Origin: Atlantibacter hermannii
GTDB lineage: Bacteria; Pseudomonadota; Gammaproteobacteria; Enterobacterales; Enterobacteriaceae
Reading direction: 5' to 3'
Length of the DNA stretch: 64,000 bases
Assembly: GCF_009907385.1 (NCBI RefSeq)
Contig: NZ_JAAATR010000026.1
Coordinates: 88,853 to 152,852 of the forward strand
The position numbers and the translations under genes were made by a program. The notes below the pieces were generated by a model. It was not told the DNA's origin. It searched no databases and saw only the letters and a program-made list of their open reading frames with translations. The stretch's first letter is position 1, and each line of letters begins with the position of its first letter. Positions 45,441 through 54,577 of this stretch are shown one piece after another.

Positions 45441-48248
45441 ATGCAGAACGGCGCAATGAAAGCCTGGCTGGACTCTTCTTATCTCTCTGGTGCAAACCAA
45501 AGTTGGATAGAACAGCTCTATGAAGACTTCTTAACCGATCCTGATTCAGTGGACGCCCACTGGCGCTCCATGTTCCAGCAACTGCCTGGCACCGGGGCTA
45601 AACCGGATCAATTCCATTCCAAAACACGTGATTATTTCCGCCGTCTGGCGAAGGATGCCTCACGTTACACCTCCTCAGTCGCCGATCCTGACGCCGGCGC
45701 GAAACAGGTCAAAGTCCTGCAGCTGATTAACGCCTGGCGTTTCAGAGGCCATCAACACGCCAACCTCGATCCGTTGGGATTGTGGCAGCAAGAACGCGTT
45801 GCGGATCTGGAACTTGCTTTCCACAACCTGAGCGAAGCGGATTTACAGGAAACCTTTAACGTTGGCTCTTTTGCCGGCGGTAAAGAGACCATGAAGCTCG
45901 CCGATTTGATCGACGCCCTGAAACAGACCTACGGCGGCTCAATCGGCGCGGAATATATGCATATCACGTCAACGGAAGAGAAGCGTTGGATCCAGCAGCG
46001 CATCGAATCCGTTATCGGCCACGCCAGCTTTAAAGCGGAAGAGAAGAAACGCTTCCTGAGCGAGCTGACCGCAGCCGAAGGCCTTGAGCGCTACCTGGGC
46101 GCGAAGTTCCCGGGCGCGAAACGCTTCTCGCTGGAAGGCGGCGACGCGCTGATCCCGATGCTGAAAGAGATGATTCGCCACGCGGGCAACAGCGGCACGC
46201 GTGAAGTGGTGCTGGGTATGGCGCACCGCGGTCGTCTCAACGTGCTGGTTAACGTGTTGGGTAAAAAACCGCAGGACCTGTTTGACGAGTTCGCGGGCAA
46301 ACACAAAGAACACCTCGGCACCGGCGACGTGAAGTACCACATGGGCTTCTCGTCAGATATCGAAACCGAAGGCGGCCTGGTTCACCTGGCGCTGGCGTTT
46401 AACCCGTCGCACCTGGAAATCGTTAGCCCGGTGGTCATCGGTTCGGTACGCGCCCGTCTGGATCGCCTGGATGAGCCGAGCAGCAACAAAGTGCTGCCGA
46501 TCACCATTCACGGCGACGCCGCAGTGACCGGCCAGGGCGTGGTTCAGGAAACGCTGAACATGTCCAAAGCGCGCGGTTACGAAGTGGGCGGTACCGTTCG
46601 CATCGTGATCAACAACCAGGTGGGCTTTACCACTTCCAACCCGCTGGACGCGCGTTCTACCCCGTATTGCACCGACATCGGCAAGATGGTTCAGGCACCG
46701 ATTTTCCACGTTAACGCGGACGATCCGGAAGCCGTGGCTTTTGTTACCCGTCTGGCGCTGGATTTCCGTAACACCTTCAAACGCGATGTGTTTATCGACC
46801 TGGTGTGCTACCGCCGTCACGGCCATAACGAAGCTGACGAGCCGAGCGCAACCCAGCCGCTGATGTACCAGAAAATCAAAAAGCACCCGACGCCGCGCAA
46901 AATCTACGCCGACAAGCTGGAGCAGGAAAACGTCGCGACGCTGGAAGACGCCACCGAGATGGTCAACCTTTACCGCGATGCGCTGGATGCCGGCGAGTGC
47001 GTGGTGAAAGAGTGGCGTCCGATGAACATGCACTCCTTTACCTGGTCGCCGTACCTCAACCACGACTGGGATGAAGCGTACCCGAACAAAGTGGAAATGA
47101 AGCGTCTGCAGGAACTGGCAAAACGCATCAGCACCGTGCCGGACACCATTGAAATGCAGTCGCGCGTGGCGAAAATCTACAGCGATCGCCAGCTGATGGC
47201 CAACGGTGAAAAACCGTTCGACTGGGGCGGGGCGGAAACCCTGGCCTACGCCACCCTGGTTGACGAAGGCATTCCGATCCGCCTGTCGGGCGAAGACTCC
47301 GGTCGCGGCACCTTCTTCCACCGCCACGCGGTGATCCACAACCAGACCAACGGTTCTACCTGGACCCCGCTGTCGCATGTGCACAACGGCCAGGGCCCGT
47401 TCCGCGTCTGGGACTCGGTGCTCTCTGAAGAAGCGGTGCTGGCATTTGAATACGGTTACGCAACCGCAGAACCGCGCACGTTGACCATCTGGGAAGCCCA
47501 GTTCGGCGACTTCGCCAACGGCGCGCAGGTGGTTATCGACCAGTTCATCTCGTCCGGCGAGCAGAAGTGGGGCCGTATGTGCGGTCTGGTGATGCTGCTG
47601 CCGCACGGCTACGAAGGCCAGGGTCCGGAGCACTCCTCCGCGCGTCTGGAGCGTTATCTGCAACTGTGCGCCGAGCAGAACATGCAGGTGTGCGTCCCGT
47701 CGACCCCGGCGCAGGTCTACCACATGCTGCGTCGCCAGGCGCTGCGCGGTATGCGTCGCCCGCTGGTGGTGATGTCGCCGAAATCCCTGCTGCGCCACCC
47801 GCTGGCCGTCTCCTCGCTTGACGAACTGGCCAACGGCGCATTCCTGCCGGCAATTGGCGAAATTGACGAGCTGGACCCGAAAGCAGTGAAACGCGTGGTG
47901 CTCTGTTCAGGTAAAGTCTATTACGACTTACTGGAACAGCGCCGTAAGAACGATCAGAAAGATGTCGCCATTGTGCGTATCGAACAGCTTTATCCTTTCC
48001 CGGTCCAGGCCGTGCAGGAAGTATTAAAGCCTTACGCGCATGTGCATGATTTTGTCTGGTGTCAGGAAGAGCCATTAAACCAGGGCGCATGGTATTGCAG
48101 CCAGCACCATTTCCGCGAAGTGATTCCGTTTGGTTCTGCACTGCGTTACGCAGGCCGCCCGGCCTCCGCCTCTCCGGCGGTAGGATATATGTCCGTTCAC
48201 CAGAAGCAGCAGCAAGATCTGGTCAATGACGCGCTGAACGTCGATTAA
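45441..48248 (+). CDS. sucA: 2-oxoglutarate dehydrogenase E1 component
   Basis: Thiamine-diphosphate decarboxylase component of the 2-oxoglutarate dehydrogenase complex. The N-terminal E2-binding segment begins MQNGAMKAWLDSSYLSGANQ. The ThDP/Mg region is near HGDAAVTGQGVVQET and VINNQVGFTTS. The C-terminal transketolase-like part includes GEDSGRGTFFHRHAV. At 935 residues it is two longer than E. coli. The Shine-Dalgarno AAGGGA precedes the ATG. Confidence 0.98.
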   Translation: MQNGAMKAWLDSSYLSGANQSWIEQLYEDFLTDPDSVDAHWRSMFQQLPGTGAKPDQFHSKTRDYFRRLAKDASRYTSSVADPDAGAKQVKVLQLINAWRFRGHQHANLDPLGLWQQERVADLELAFHNLSEADLQETFNVGSFAGGKETMKLADLIDALKQTYGGSIGAEYMHITSTEEKRWIQQRIESVIGHASFKAEEKKRFLSELTAAEGLERYLGAKFPGAKRFSLEGGDALIPMLKEMIRHAGNSGTREVVLGMAHRGRLNVLVNVLGKKPQDLFDEFAGKHKEHLGTGDVKYHMGFSSDIETEGGLVHLALAFNPSHLEIVSPVVIGSVRARLDRLDEPSSNKVLPITIHGDAAVTGQGVVQETLNMSKARGYEVGGTVRIVINNQVGFTTSNPLDARSTPYCTDIGKMVQAPIFHVNADDPEAVAFVTRLALDFRNTFKRDVFIDLVCYRRHGHNEADEPSATQPLMYQKIKKHPTPRKIYADKLEQENVATLEDATEMVNLYRDALDAGECVVKEWRPMNMHSFTWSPYLNHDWDEAYPNKVEMKRLQELAKRISTVPDTIEMQSRVAKIYSDRQLMANGEKPFDWGGAETLAYATLVDEGIPIRLSGEDSGRGTFFHRHAVIHNQTNGSTWTPLSHVHNGQGPFRVWDSVLSEEAVLAFEYGYATAEPRTLTIWEAQFGDFANGAQVVIDQFISSGEQKWGRMCGLVMLLPHGYEGQGPEHSSARLERYLQLCAEQNMQVCVPSTPAQVYHMLRRQALRGMRRPLVVMSPKSLLRHPLAVSSLDELANGAFLPAIGEIDELDPKAVKRVVLCSGKVYYDLLEQRRKNDQKDVAIVRIEQLYPFPVQAVQEVLKPYAHVHDFVWCQEEPLNQGAWYCSQHHFREVIPFGSALRYAGRPASASPAVGYMSVHQKQQQDLVNDALNVD

Positions 48249-48262
48249 TTAAAGGATAAATA

Positions 48263-49501
48263 ATGAGTAGCGTAGATATTCTTGTCCCTGACCTGCCTGA
48301 ATCCGTTGCCGATGCAACTGTCGCCACCTGGCATAAAAAACCGGGTGATGCGGTCACCCGCGACGAGGTTCTGGTAGAAATCGAAACTGACAAAGTGGTT
48401 CTGGAAGTTCCGGCATCGGCGGACGGCATTCTGGACGCAGTTCTGGAAGAAGAGGGCACCACCGTGACCTCTCGCCAGATCCTGGGTCGCCTGCGTGAAG
48501 GCAACAGCGCAGGTAAAGAGAGCGGCGCGAAAGCAGAAGCGAAGGAATCGACGCCAGCCCAGCGTCAGCAGGCCTCGCTCGAAGAACAAAATAACGATGC
48601 GCTCAGCCCGGCGATCCGTCGCCTGCTGGCCGAGCACTCGCTGGAAGCCGGCGACATCAAAGGCACCGGCGTCGGTGGCCGTCTGACCCGTGAAGACGTG
48701 GAAAAACACCTGGCGAAAGCCGGTAAAGCGGATGCATCGAAAGCCGCAGAGCCTGCCGCTGCCAGCGCGCAACAGCAGCAGCCACAGCCGCAGTTGGCTG
48801 GCCGCTCTGAAAAACGCGTGCCGATGACTCGCCTGCGTAAGCGCGTGGCCGAACGTCTGCTGGAAGCCAAAAACTCCACCGCCATGCTCACCACCTTTAA
48901 CGAAGTGAACATGAAGCCGATCATGGATCTGCGTAAGCAGTACGGCGACGCGTTTGAAAAACGTCACGGCATCCGTCTGGGCTTTATGTCTTTCTACGTG
49001 AAAGCGGTGGTGGAAGCGCTGAAACGCTACCCGGAAGTGAACGCGTCCATCGACGGCGAAGACGTGGTATACCACAACTACTTCGACGTCAGCATGGCGG
49101 TTTCTACGCCGCGCGGCCTGGTGACCCCGGTTCTGCGTGACGTTGACGCGCTGGGTATGGCGGATATCGAAAAACGCATCAAAGAACTGGCGCTGAAAGG
49201 GCGCGACGGCAAACTGACCGTTGAAGACCTGACCGGCGGTAACTTCACCATCACCAACGGCGGCGTGTTCGGTTCCCTGATGTCCACCCCGATCATCAAC
49301 CCGCCGCAGAGCGCAATCCTCGGCATGCACGCCATTAAAGATCGCCCGATGGCGGTTGACGGTAAAGTTGAGATCCTGCCGATGATGTATCTGGCGCTCT
49401 CTTACGATCACCGTCTGATCGATGGCCGCGAATCCGTGGGCTTCCTGGTGGCGATTAAAGAGCTGCTGGAAGATCCGACCCGTCTGCTGCTGGACGTGTA
49501 G
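48263..49501 (+). CDS. sucB: Dihydrolipoyllysine succinyltransferase E2
   Basis: Core of the 2-oxoglutarate dehydrogenase complex. The lipoyl domain has lipoylated Lys44 in [13 protein letters not shown]. The E1/E3-binding domain ([20 protein letters not shown], about 112-131) is followed by an Ala/Gln/Pro linker and then the catalytic domain with [10 protein letters not shown] (catalytic His). At 412 residues it is about seven longer than E. coli, mostly in the linkers. 14 bp after sucA. Confidence 0.98.
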   Translation: MSSVDILVPDLPESVADATVATWHKKPGDAVTRDEVLVEIETDKVVLEVPASADGILDAVLEEEGTTVTSRQILGRLREGNSAGKESGAKAEAKESTPAQRQQASLEEQNNDALSPAIRRLLAEHSLEAGDIKGTGVGGRLTREDVEKHLAKAGKADASKAAEPAAASAQQQQPQPQLAGRSEKRVPMTRLRKRVAERLLEAKNSTAMLTTFNEVNMKPIMDLRKQYGDAFEKRHGIRLGFMSFYVKAVVEALKRYPEVNASIDGEDVVYHNYFDVSMAVSTPRGLVTPVLRDVDALGMADIEKRIKELALKGRDGKLTVEDLTGGNFTITNGGVFGSLMSTPIINPPQSAILGMHAIKDRPMAVDGKVEILPMMYLALSYDHRLIDGRESVGFLVAIKELLEDPTRLLLDV

Positions 49502-49515
49502 AGCCAATGCATAAG

Positions 49516-49538
49516 GCCCGCTGGCAGCGCTGGCGGGC
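49516..49538. repeat. GC-rich hairpin between sucB and sucC
   Basis: GCCCGC / GCGGGC around TGGCAGCGCTG lies 14 bp past the sucB stop. It has no T run. It is a REP-like or processing hairpin in the polycistronic mRNA. Confidence 0.4.
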
Positions 49539-49610
49539 TGATAAACATCACCTGCCCTGTGGTTGAACGCAGATTCAGCACCAGGTTTACCTGAAGGATG
49601 GATAGAACAC

Positions 49611-50777
49611 ATGAACTTACACGAATATCAGGCGAAACAACTGTTTGCCAGATCTGGCTTACCGGCGCCGGTGGGTTACGCCTGTAATACCCCGCGTGAA
49701 GCAGAAGAGGCCGCGTCAAAAATCGGCGCAGGCCCGTGGGTAGTCAAATGTCAGGTTCACGCTGGCGGCCGCGGTAAAGCGGGCGGTGTGAAAGTGGTTA
49801 ACAGCAAAGAAGAAATTCGCGCATTTGCCGAGCAATGGCTGGGCAAACGCCTGGTGACCTACCAAACAGACGCTAACGGCCAGCCGGTTAACCAGATCCT
49901 GGTTGAAGCCGCGACCGATATCGATAAAGAGCTGTATCTGGGCGCGGTTGTTGACCGCAGCACCCGTCGCGTGGTGTTCATGGCTTCCACCGAAGGCGGC
50001 GTGGAAATCGAAACCGTGGCGGAGAAAACCCCGCACCTGATCCACAAAATGCCTCTCGATCCGCTGACCGGCCCGATGCCGTATCAGGGACGCGAACTGG
50101 CGTTCAAACTGGGTCTGGAAGGCAAACAAATTCAGCAGTTCACCAAGATCTTTATGGGCCTGGCGAACATTTTCCTTGAGCGCGACCTGGCGCTGATCGA
50201 AATCAACCCGCTGGTGATCACGAAGCAGGGCGATCTGGTGTGCCTCGATGGCAAACTGGGCGCTGACGGCAACGCGTTGTTCCGCCAGCCGGATCTGCGT
50301 GAAATGCGCGACCACAGCCAGGAAGACGCCCGTGAAGCACACGCTGCGCAGTGGGAGCTGAACTACGTGGCGCTGGACGGCAACATCGGTTGCATGGTTA
50401 ACGGCGCAGGCCTGGCGATGGGCACCATGGACATCGTTAAGCTGCACGGCGGCGAACCGGCTAACTTCCTCGACGTAGGCGGCGGCGCGACCAAAGAGCG
50501 CGTAACCGAAGCGTTCAAAATCATCCTGTCTGATGAGAAAGTGAAAGCCGTTCTGGTGAACATTTTCGGCGGTATCGTCCGTTGCGATCTGATCGCCGAC
50601 GGTATTATCGGCGCGGTTGAAGAAGTGGGCGTAAACGTGCCGGTGGTGGTGCGTCTGGAAGGGAACAACGCCGAGCTGGGCGCACAGCGTCTGGCTGACA
50701 GCGGCCTGAATATTATTGCAGCGAAAAGTCTGACGGATGCAGCTCAGCAGGTTGTTGCCGCAGTGGAGGGGAAATAA
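49611..50777 (+). CDS. sucC: Succinyl-CoA synthetase beta subunit
   Basis: ATP-grasp subunit of the TCA-cycle enzyme that makes ATP/GTP from succinyl-CoA. The N-terminal [20 protein letters not shown] is typical of the family. ATP-grasp residues are in [16 protein letters not shown], with Mg ligands in EINPLV and the phosphate-binding GGIVRCD. The 388 residues match E. coli. The start at 49611 was chosen by homology over an ATG 48 bp upstream. Confidence 0.98.
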   Translation: MNLHEYQAKQLFARSGLPAPVGYACNTPREAEEAASKIGAGPWVVKCQVHAGGRGKAGGVKVVNSKEEIRAFAEQWLGKRLVTYQTDANGQPVNQILVEAATDIDKELYLGAVVDRSTRRVVFMASTEGGVEIETVAEKTPHLIHKMPLDPLTGPMPYQGRELAFKLGLEGKQIQQFTKIFMGLANIFLERDLALIEINPLVITKQGDLVCLDGKLGADGNALFRQPDLREMRDHSQEDAREAHAAQWELNYVALDGNIGCMVNGAGLAMGTMDIVKLHGGEPANFLDVGGGATKERVTEAFKIILSDEKVKAVLVNIFGGIVRCDLIADGIIGAVEEVGVNVPVVVRLEGNNAELGAQRLADSGLNIIAAKSLTDAAQQVVAAVEGK

Positions 50778-51643
50778 TGTCTGTTTTAATCGATAAAAAC
50801 ACCAAGGTGATCTGCCAGGGCTTTACCGGCAGCCAGGGGACTTTCCACTCCGAGCAGGCGATTGCTTACGGCACCCAGATGGTTGGCGGCGTGACCCCGG
50901 GTAAAGGCGGCACCACGCATCTCGGCCTGCCGGTGTTCAACACCGTGCGTGAAGCGGTAGAAGCCACTGGCGCGACCGCCTCGGTGATCTACGTTCCGGC
51001 GCCGTTCTGCAAAGACTCCATCCTGGAAGCGATTGACGCAGGCATCAAACTGATTATCACCATCACGGAAGGCATCCCGACGCTGGATATGCTGACCGTG
51101 AAAGTGAAGCTGGACGAAGCGGGCGTGCGCATGATCGGGCCAAACTGCCCGGGCGTGATCACGCCAGGCGAATGCAAAATCGGCATCATGCCAGGCCACA
51201 TTCACAAACCGGGCAAAGTGGGCATCGTGTCCCGTTCTGGCACTCTGACCTATGAGGCGGTTAAACAGACCACCGATTACGGCTTCGGCCAGTCCACCTG
51301 TGTGGGCATCGGCGGCGACCCGATCCCGGGCTCTAACTTCATCGATATCCTGAAGCTGTTCCAGGAAGATCCGCAGACCGAAGCGATCGTGATGATCGGC
51401 GAGATCGGCGGCAGCGCGGAAGAAGAAGCGGCGGCCTACATTAAAGATCACGTGACCAAACCGGTTGTCGGCTATATCGCTGGCGTCACCGCGCCGAAAG
51501 GCAAGCGTATGGGCCACGCGGGCGCGATCATTGCCGGCGGTAAAGGTACGGCGGATGAGAAATTCGCTGCGCTGGAAGCCGCGGGCGTGAAAACCGTTCG
51601 CAGCCTGGCCGATATCGGCGACGCGCTGAAGTCGATTCTGTAA
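50777..51643 (+). CDS. sucD: Succinyl-CoA synthetase alpha subunit
   Basis: Binds CoA through its N-terminal Rossmann domain ([15 protein letters not shown]) and carries the phosphorylated catalytic His in [15 protein letters not shown] near residue 247. The 288 residues compare with 289 in E. coli. It overlaps the sucC stop by one base (TAATG). Last protein gene of the sdh-suc operon. Confidence 0.98.
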   Translation: MSVLIDKNTKVICQGFTGSQGTFHSEQAIAYGTQMVGGVTPGKGGTTHLGLPVFNTVREAVEATGATASVIYVPAPFCKDSILEAIDAGIKLIITITEGIPTLDMLTVKVKLDEAGVRMIGPNCPGVITPGECKIGIMPGHIHKPGKVGIVSRSGTLTYEAVKQTTDYGFGQSTCVGIGGDPIPGSNFIDILKLFQEDPQTEAIVMIGEIGGSAEEEAAAYIKDHVTKPVVGYIAGVTAPKGKRMGHAGAIIAGGKGTADEKFAALEAAGVKTVRSLADIGDALKSIL

Positions 51644-51650
51644 CAAACCC

Positions 51651-51733
51651 TCATTTCCCCGTTTCGACGGGGAAATGAGTAGAATAATAATTGACTCTTC
51701 GACATGGTTGGCCACCCTGGGGTGGCCTTTTTT
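51651..51733 (+). ncRNA. sdhX: Probable SdhX-type sRNA in the sucD 3' UTR
   Basis: In E. coli an Hfq-dependent sRNA, SdhX, is cut from the 3' UTR of the sdh-suc transcript and represses acetate-metabolism targets such as ackA. The same position here holds a perfect 12-bp hairpin TCATTTCCCCGT / ACGGGGAAATGA with TTCG loop (51651-51678), a single-stranded A/T-rich linker and a terminator ending in six T (Hfq-type end). The seed could not be compared residue by residue from memory, so the exact 5' end is uncertain. Confidence 0.45.
51710..51733 (+). terminator. Terminator of the sdhCDAB-sucABCD operon
   Basis: GGCCACC / GGTGGCC with loop CTGG is followed by TTTTTT. Confidence 0.9.
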
Positions 51734-52009
51734 AATGGCGTCGCCGGGCGACCAGTGTGAATTTATAATCGTCACTCTTGAAGATATTCCGGCTGTACTC
51801 AAACACCTTGCCGTCCTTTAAAAACCCGCGCGAGACTTTCTCCAGCGTCGGGCGCGCCGGATCGAGGTTCAGGGCTTTGGTCACTTCCAGCGTCGGCATT
51901 ACCGCCAGGATTTCCTGTTCGCTGCGGTCGATCACCATTTTTTTCACCGCTTCGATATAGTGATATTTAGATTTCTCCATCACTTCCCAGGTGAGATCCG
52001 GGAACCACG
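51732..52009 (-). pseudogene. mngR: mngR remnant (C-terminal third of the mannosylglycerate repressor)
   Basis: The minus-strand frame reads [20 protein letters not shown] onward to FEYSRNIFKSDDYKFTLVARRRH. This matches the ligand-binding C-terminus of E. coli MngR (FPDLTWQVMENSKYHFIEEV and the FEYSRN..DDYKFTL end, from memory). The N-terminal GntR DNA-binding domain and about 150 residues are missing. Homology breaks off at about 52007, exactly where the mngB start codon begins on the other strand. An ATG at 51983 could still express an 83-residue fragment, but it could not bind DNA. Confidence 0.85.
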
Positions 52010-53906
52010 ATGAAAGCGGTATCGCGTGTTCACATTACTCCCCATATGCACTGGGATCGCGAGTGGTATTTCACTACCGAAGAGTCGCGTATTTTGCTGG
52101 TCAACAATATGGAGGAGATCCTCGCCCGGCTGGAGCAGGATCCGGAATACCCGTTCTATGTGCTCGATGGGCAGACGGCGATCCTCGAAGACTATTTCGC
52201 CGTGAAGCCGGAAAACCGCCGGCGGGTTAAATCGCTGGTCGAGGCGGGAAGGCTGATTATCGGCCCCTGGTATACTCAGACCGACACCACTATCGTGGCC
52301 GGGGAGTCGATTGTCCGTAATTTGATGTACGGCCTGCGAGACTGCCGGGAATTTGGCGAGCCGATGATGAAGGAGACCTGCGCAAACGGCTCGACAGCTA
52401 TTTTGAGGTGCTGGAGAAGGCTTCCCTGACCAAAGAAATCCTGCTGCCGAACGGCCATGACCAAATGCCGCTCCAGCAAAATATCTTCAGCGTGATGGCG
52501 AAAATGCGCAAGATTTACCCGCAACGCGAGTTTGTCATGAGCCGCTTCGAAACGATCTTTGAGCAGATTGAACAACAGCGTGAGCGCCTCGATACGCTTA
52601 AAGGCGAGTTCATCGATGGCAAATATATGCGCGTTCACCGCACCATCGGCTCAACGCGGATGGATATCAAGATTGCCCATGCGCGCATTGAGAACAAAAT
52701 TGTCAATTTGCTGGAGCCGCTGAAAGCTATCGCCTGGCGCCTGGGCTTTGATTACCACCACGGCCTGCTGGAGAAAATGTGGAAGGAAATTTTAAAGAAT
52801 CACGCCCACGACAGCATTGGTTGCTGCTGTAGCGACAAAGTACACCGGGAAATCATGGCGCGTTTCGAACTGGCTGAAGACATGGCCGACAATCTGCTGC
52901 GCTTTACCCAGCGTAAAATCGTCGACGCCATGCCTGAGGGGCAGGGCGATAAGCTTACTTTATTTAACCTGATGCCGTACCCGCGTCAGGAAGTGATTAA
53001 TACCACATTGCGTATTCGCGCCGCGCAGTTTTCACTGCGGGACAGCGCGGGCAACCCGGTGGAGTATTTCATTCGCGCCGCACGGGAAATCGACCCGGGA
53101 CTGGTGGACCGGCAAATCGTCCATTACGGCAATTATGAGCCGTTTATGGAATACGATATCCAGCTATGCCAGGTATTGCCCGCTATGGGCTATCTCACGC
53201 TGGACGTGCTAATGGAGAAAGGGCAGCAGGAAGGCTGGAAAGAAACCCGGTGCCGGTATGGAACTTCCTTAATTACTGCGCGCTGGAGTCGCAACGCCGG
53301 GGCATGGCGCTGTTTAGCGAAGGATTGCGGGAGGTCGAAATCATTGGCGAGCGGCAAAAAACCTTTGCGCTGACGCTGTTGCGCGCGGTCGGGCTGCTGG
53401 GTAAAGAAGATCTTCTGCTGAGACCTGGTCGTCCTTCCGGTATCAAATTACCGGTACCTGACTCGCAAATGCGCGGCAAACTGCATTGCCGCTTGAGTTT
53501 GTTTAGCTATAGCGGAACGGCGTCGGAAGCAGGCGTGGCGCAGCAGGCCCGCGCCTGGCTAACGCCAGTGCAGTGTTATAACAAAATCCCGTGGAACGCG
53601 ATGAAGCTCAACAGCGCGCCGTTCACCACGCCACGGCATTACTCGCTGATGACCATGTCGCCGACAGAATGCCAGCTAAGCGTGCTGAAAAAAGCGGAAG
53701 AGGATGATGCGTTGATCGTGAGGGTTTACAACCCGTCGCACAATGAAGTTTGTGAAGGGCAACTGGCGTTTACTTCTCCAGTGACACAGTGGCAGGAAAC
53801 GGATATGCGTGAAGCGGTTTACCCGGACGTGAAGCATCAACCCGCAGTCACTGGTCTGTTAAAACCCGGCCAGTCCCGCACGTTTAAAATAACATTAAAG
53901 CCATAA
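52010..53906 (+). pseudogene. mngB: mngB remnant (alpha-mannosidase, frameshifted and internally deleted)
   Basis: Intact MngB (about 877 residues in E. coli) hydrolyses 2-O-(6-phospho-mannosyl)-glycerate. Three fragments in different frames remain. Fragment 1, 52010 to about 52370, starts [20 protein letters not shown] with the catalytic His/Asp motif and ends at FGEPM. Fragment 2, about 52382-53240, runs from [15 protein letters not shown] to QQEGWKE. Fragment 3, about 53242-53906, runs from [10 protein letters not shown] to the natural end. About 65 residues (including the nucleophile segment) are lost between fragments 1 and 2. Roughly 200 residues are lost between GYLTLDV and QQEGWKE, and a frameshift follows GWKE. 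It cannot make active enzyme. Confidence 0.92.
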
Positions 53907-53920
53907 CAGTGAATCGACAG

Positions 53921-53957
53921 CGACGCCTGGAGGAATTTATCCGGGTGTCGTTTTTTT
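53921..53957 (+). terminator. Terminator after the mngB remnant
   Basis: An 11-bp stem, CGACGCCTGGA / TCCGGGTGTCG (two G-T pairs), with an 8-nt loop and seven T. Confidence 0.8.
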
Positions 53958-53969
53958 AAACGGCGAATT

Positions 53970-53984
53970 GTTAATTAAATGATA
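53970..53984. promoter_or_regulatory. ArcA-P box far upstream of cydA
   Basis: GTTAATTAAATGATA matches the published ArcA-P consensus GTTAATTAAATGTTA at 14 of 15 positions, about 600 bp upstream of the cydA ATG. ArcA activates cydABX under microaerobic conditions. Confidence 0.7.
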
Positions 53985-54475
53985 ACCAAGTGAACTTATT
54001 GTTATATATAATCAAAGAAAAGGACATTTAAATAAAATTTCGTGACGGATTTAACATTATTTCTCTTTCCCGCTATTTATTTCTCCGTTATTCCTTTTGC
54101 CAATAATCCATTTTAGAAATTATCACTGTCCTTTAACTCGAACGGCGTCGCATGAACAAATAATTAACAATATGATCACCACGGTGTCTCAAGTGAAACA
54201 TAATTAACATCAATGTTATAAATTGAGTCAGATCAATACTTAACGCATGCGAAATTCATGAGTTTTTTGTAAACTTGCGCCAAATCAATCTAGCGTTTCT
54301 ACCTCATTTTCGCTATAAATTGATCACCGTCGAAAAATGCAAATAACACTATGCAAAAACCTGTTTATTGTAAGGGAATTGCGGCGTAATATATTTGCGG
54401 GATCAATTTGTTTTTCTTATTAACGTATTTGCAACCTTACTCGCTTCTCTGTCACATTGTGATGGGGGGATCGTG
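53985..54475 (+). promoter_or_regulatory. cydABX regulatory region
   Basis: About 490 bp of AT-rich DNA with no supported gene. It contains an FNR-type box TTGAGTCAGATCAA at 54223-54236 (9 of 10 half-site bases of TTGAT-N4-ATCAA) and several ATTAACAT/TTAAC tracts suited to ArcA. In E. coli the region contains multiple promoters with ArcA activation and FNR repression; the arrangement looks conserved. I did not assign single start sites. Confidence 0.6.
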
Positions 54476-54577
54476 ATGTTATGGAAGCAATATTTGTATT
54501 GGGGCATGCGTTTGGGGACCGATAACGGCAACCGCGTTCAACGTCTTCATGCAAAGAGCAAGGAGTCAAGATGTTAG
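54476..54577 (+). CDS. Candidate 33-residue leader ORF overlapping the cydA start
   Basis: ATG at 54476 opens [20 protein letters not shown] and ends [13 protein letters not shown]. It stops (TAG) 4 nt inside cydA. GGGGGG lies 6 nt upstream of the ATG, a usable Shine-Dalgarno. The overlap would couple its translation to cydA, whose own AAGGAG lies within this frame. No family recognised. The evidence is the ribosome site, the overlap and the absence of stops over 33 codons, so it may be chance. Confidence 0.4.
   Translation: MLWKQYLYWGMRLGTDNGNRVQRLHAKSKESRC

Noticed and set aside
46353..48141. Long antisense ORFs within sucA (481 and 198 codons)
   Set aside because: His/Arg/Gln-rich shadow translations opposite a fully conserved sucA.
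48245..49612. 455-codon ORF antisense to sucB
   Set aside because: Shadow frame: no ribosome site, no family motif, and complementary to a verified gene over its whole length.
52408..53373. 321-codon ORF inside the mngB remnant as an intact gene
   Set aside because: Its start is internal to mngB homology, it lacks the catalytic N-terminal block, and its last 40 codons are out of frame with the family.
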